Assembly: GCA_934630385.1 (NCBI GenBank)
Contig: CAKTWE010000096.1
Location: 1 to 6,302 of the forward strand
Direction: 5' to 3'
DNA length: 6,302 bases
From: an uncultured Collinsella sp.
GTDB taxonomy: Bacteria > Actinomycetota > Coriobacteriia > Coriobacteriales > Coriobacteriaceae
The notes under the pieces are model-generated. The model had not been told where the DNA came from. It searched no databases and worked only from the letters and a program-made list of their open reading frames with translations. Below, one piece after another: positions 5,169-6,302 of the stretch. The position numbers and the translations under genes were made by a program. The stretch's first letter is position 1. Each line of letters opens with the position of its first letter.

Positions 5169-6302
5169 AGATCGTAGGCGTTGCCGCCTGTACCGTGGGT
5201 ATTGCCCACACGTATATGGCCCAGAAGGCGATTCAGGATGAATGCGCCGCCCGTGGCATCGAGTGCAAAGTCGAGGCTCAGGGTGGCCTGGGTATCGAGA
5301 ACGAGCTGACGCAGGAAGACGTGGATTCCGCCGACCTGGTGCTCGAGTCCGTCGACGTGGGTGTCGAGAACGAGGATCGTTTTGAGCAGAAGATGGCCGA
5401 GGGCAAGTTCCTGAAGGTCGGCACCTCGGATGTAATCGCCGATCCGGTGAAGATCATCGACCAGGCCGTTGAGATCATCAAGGCGACGGGTGGCGCCGTT
5501 GACGCGCCCAAGGCCGAGGCCAAGGCAGAGAAGAAGGCCGTCTCCGCTGCCCCGCAGGCCCCGACACCGGCGTCCAAGCAGTCTATCTTTGCCGATCCTG
5601 GTAAGACGCTGCTCAATGCATTCAATACCGGCGTTTCCTATTTTATCCCCATCGTCGTTATCGGCGGCGTGTTTCTCGCCTTCTCGCTGGCATCCGGTAC
5701 CGCCGGCGCCAACGGCATGGAGGTTACGAATCCGCTGATGGTGAGTCTTAACACCCCTAACGGCAACAGCGTTTCGACCGGCTTCTTGGGCGCCATGATC
5801 ATGGCGGTTATCTGCGGCTACTTTGTCCGCTGGATGAAGACCTGGAAGGTCAACAACACCATCCAGACCATCATGCCCATCCTGATCATCCCGATTCTGA
5901 CCTCGCTTGTCCTGGGTATGGCCTATATCTACATCCTGGCCACGCCGCTTGGCTTTGTGATGGACTGGCTTACCGGCGTGCTCGGCAGTCTGCAAGGCGG
6001 TTCCGCGGTTGTCCTGGGTCTGGTCATTGGCGTTATGACCGCCTTCGATATGGGTGGCCCCATCAACAAGACCGCCTCGACCTTCACCATGGCCATCATG
6101 GCCTCCGGTATCTACGGTCCTAATGGTATGTTCCGCGTCGCCGTCGCCGTTCCCCCGATCGCCTGTGGCCTCGCTGCGCTCATCGCCAAGAACAAGTTCG
6201 ATGACGCCGACCGTCAGATGGGCATCTCCGCGCTGTTCATGGGCTGCATCGGTATTACCGAGGGCGCTATCCCCTTCGCGGTCAAGGATCTCGGTCACAC
6301 CC
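5165..6302 (+). CDS. PTS fructose-family permease, fused IIB-IIC subunits (3' end outside window)
   Basis: The first 379 codons are visible and the frame stays open to the right edge. Residues 1-105 are a fructose-type IIB domain: the phosphorylation cysteine is Cys9 in AACTVGIAHTYMA (7-19), followed by 'QGGLGIENELT'. A linker rich in Ala, Pro, Lys and Glu (about 108-144) leads to the IIC membrane domain from about residue 145. IIC shows several hydrophobic segments (first about 157-177) and the family landmarks FDMGGPINK (294-302) and GITEGAIPF (363-371). IIB accepts phosphate from IIA and passes it to the sugar carried inward by IIC. There is no IIA domain before IIB; it must be at the unseen C-terminus or on another gene. 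The sugar may be fructose or a related compound such as mannosylglycerate; sequence alone does not say. The common CPTGIAHT loop reads CTVGIAHT here. The start ATG has AGAGGGA (5154-5160) four bases upstream. The divergent LacI gene is the likely regulator. Confidence 0.93.
   Translation, partial: MKIVGVAACTVGIAHTYMAQKAIQDECAARGIECKVEAQGGLGIENELTQEDVDSADLVLESVDVGVENEDRFEQKMAEGKFLKVGTSDVIADPVKIIDQAVEIIKATGGAVDAPKAEAKAEKKAVSAAPQAPTPASKQSIFADPGKTLLNAFNTGVSYFIPIVVIGGVFLAFSLASGTAGANGMEVTNPLMVSLNTPNGNSVSTGFLGAMIMAVICGYFVRWMKTWKVNNTIQTIMPILIIPILTSLVLGMAYIYILATPLGFVMDWLTGVLGSLQGGSAVVLGLVIGVMTAFDMGGPINKTASTFTMAIMASGIYGPNGMFRVAVAVPPIACGLAALIAKNKFDDADRQMGISALFMGCIGITEGAIPFAVKDLGHT

Noticed and set aside
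4976..6298. 440-codon open frame on the minus strand
   Set aside because: It is antisense to the PTS permease, which has unmistakable IIB and IIC motifs. The composition (Gly, His, Asp, Arg) is that of a shadow frame.

Overview
The window looks like ordinary chromosomal DNA of a GC-rich Gram-positive bacterium. The gene types (an actinobacterial-style EF-G paralog, a secreted EndA-like nuclease, a fructose-family PTS beside a LacI regulator), the strong AAGGAGG-type ribosome binding sites and the G/C-ending codons fit an intestinal member of the Coriobacteriia such as Collinsella. That assignment is inference from style, not from a marker gene.

Layout. Bases 1-125 hold the last 40 codons of an ABC transporter ATPase of the polar amino acid type, followed by a strong intrinsic terminator (159-198). 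A 310-base non-coding stretch leads to an EF-G-like translation GTPase (436-2511, +) with its own terminator (2546-2581). Convergent to it on the minus strand are a membrane-anchored or secreted DNA/RNA non-specific endonuclease (2626-3609) and, upstream of that, a LacI-family repressor that starts at a GTG (3739-4749). A 415-base intergenic region separates the repressor from a divergent fructose-family PTS permease, subunits IIB and IIC fused (5165 to the right edge, incomplete).

How the genes work together. The LacI regulator and the PTS gene form a plausible divergent sugar-uptake module. The shared intergenic region contains an 8-bp inverted repeat (TTTGGTTA/TAACCAAA) with a CpG centre and an extra direct copy of one half, which is the best operator candidate. 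The nuclease lies 129 bases downstream of the repressor on the same strand and may be read through from it, but has no obvious functional link. The EF-G paralog appears to be a stand-alone transcription unit.

Most notable are the strongly altered nucleotide-binding motifs of the EF-G paralog (switch II DAPCY, G4 NRLS), the three-half-site operator candidate, and a possible 21-codon leader ORF whose stop overlaps the PTS start codon. I see no CRISPR array, insertion sequence, tRNA, rRNA or phage gene, and no clear evidence of a wholly new system.
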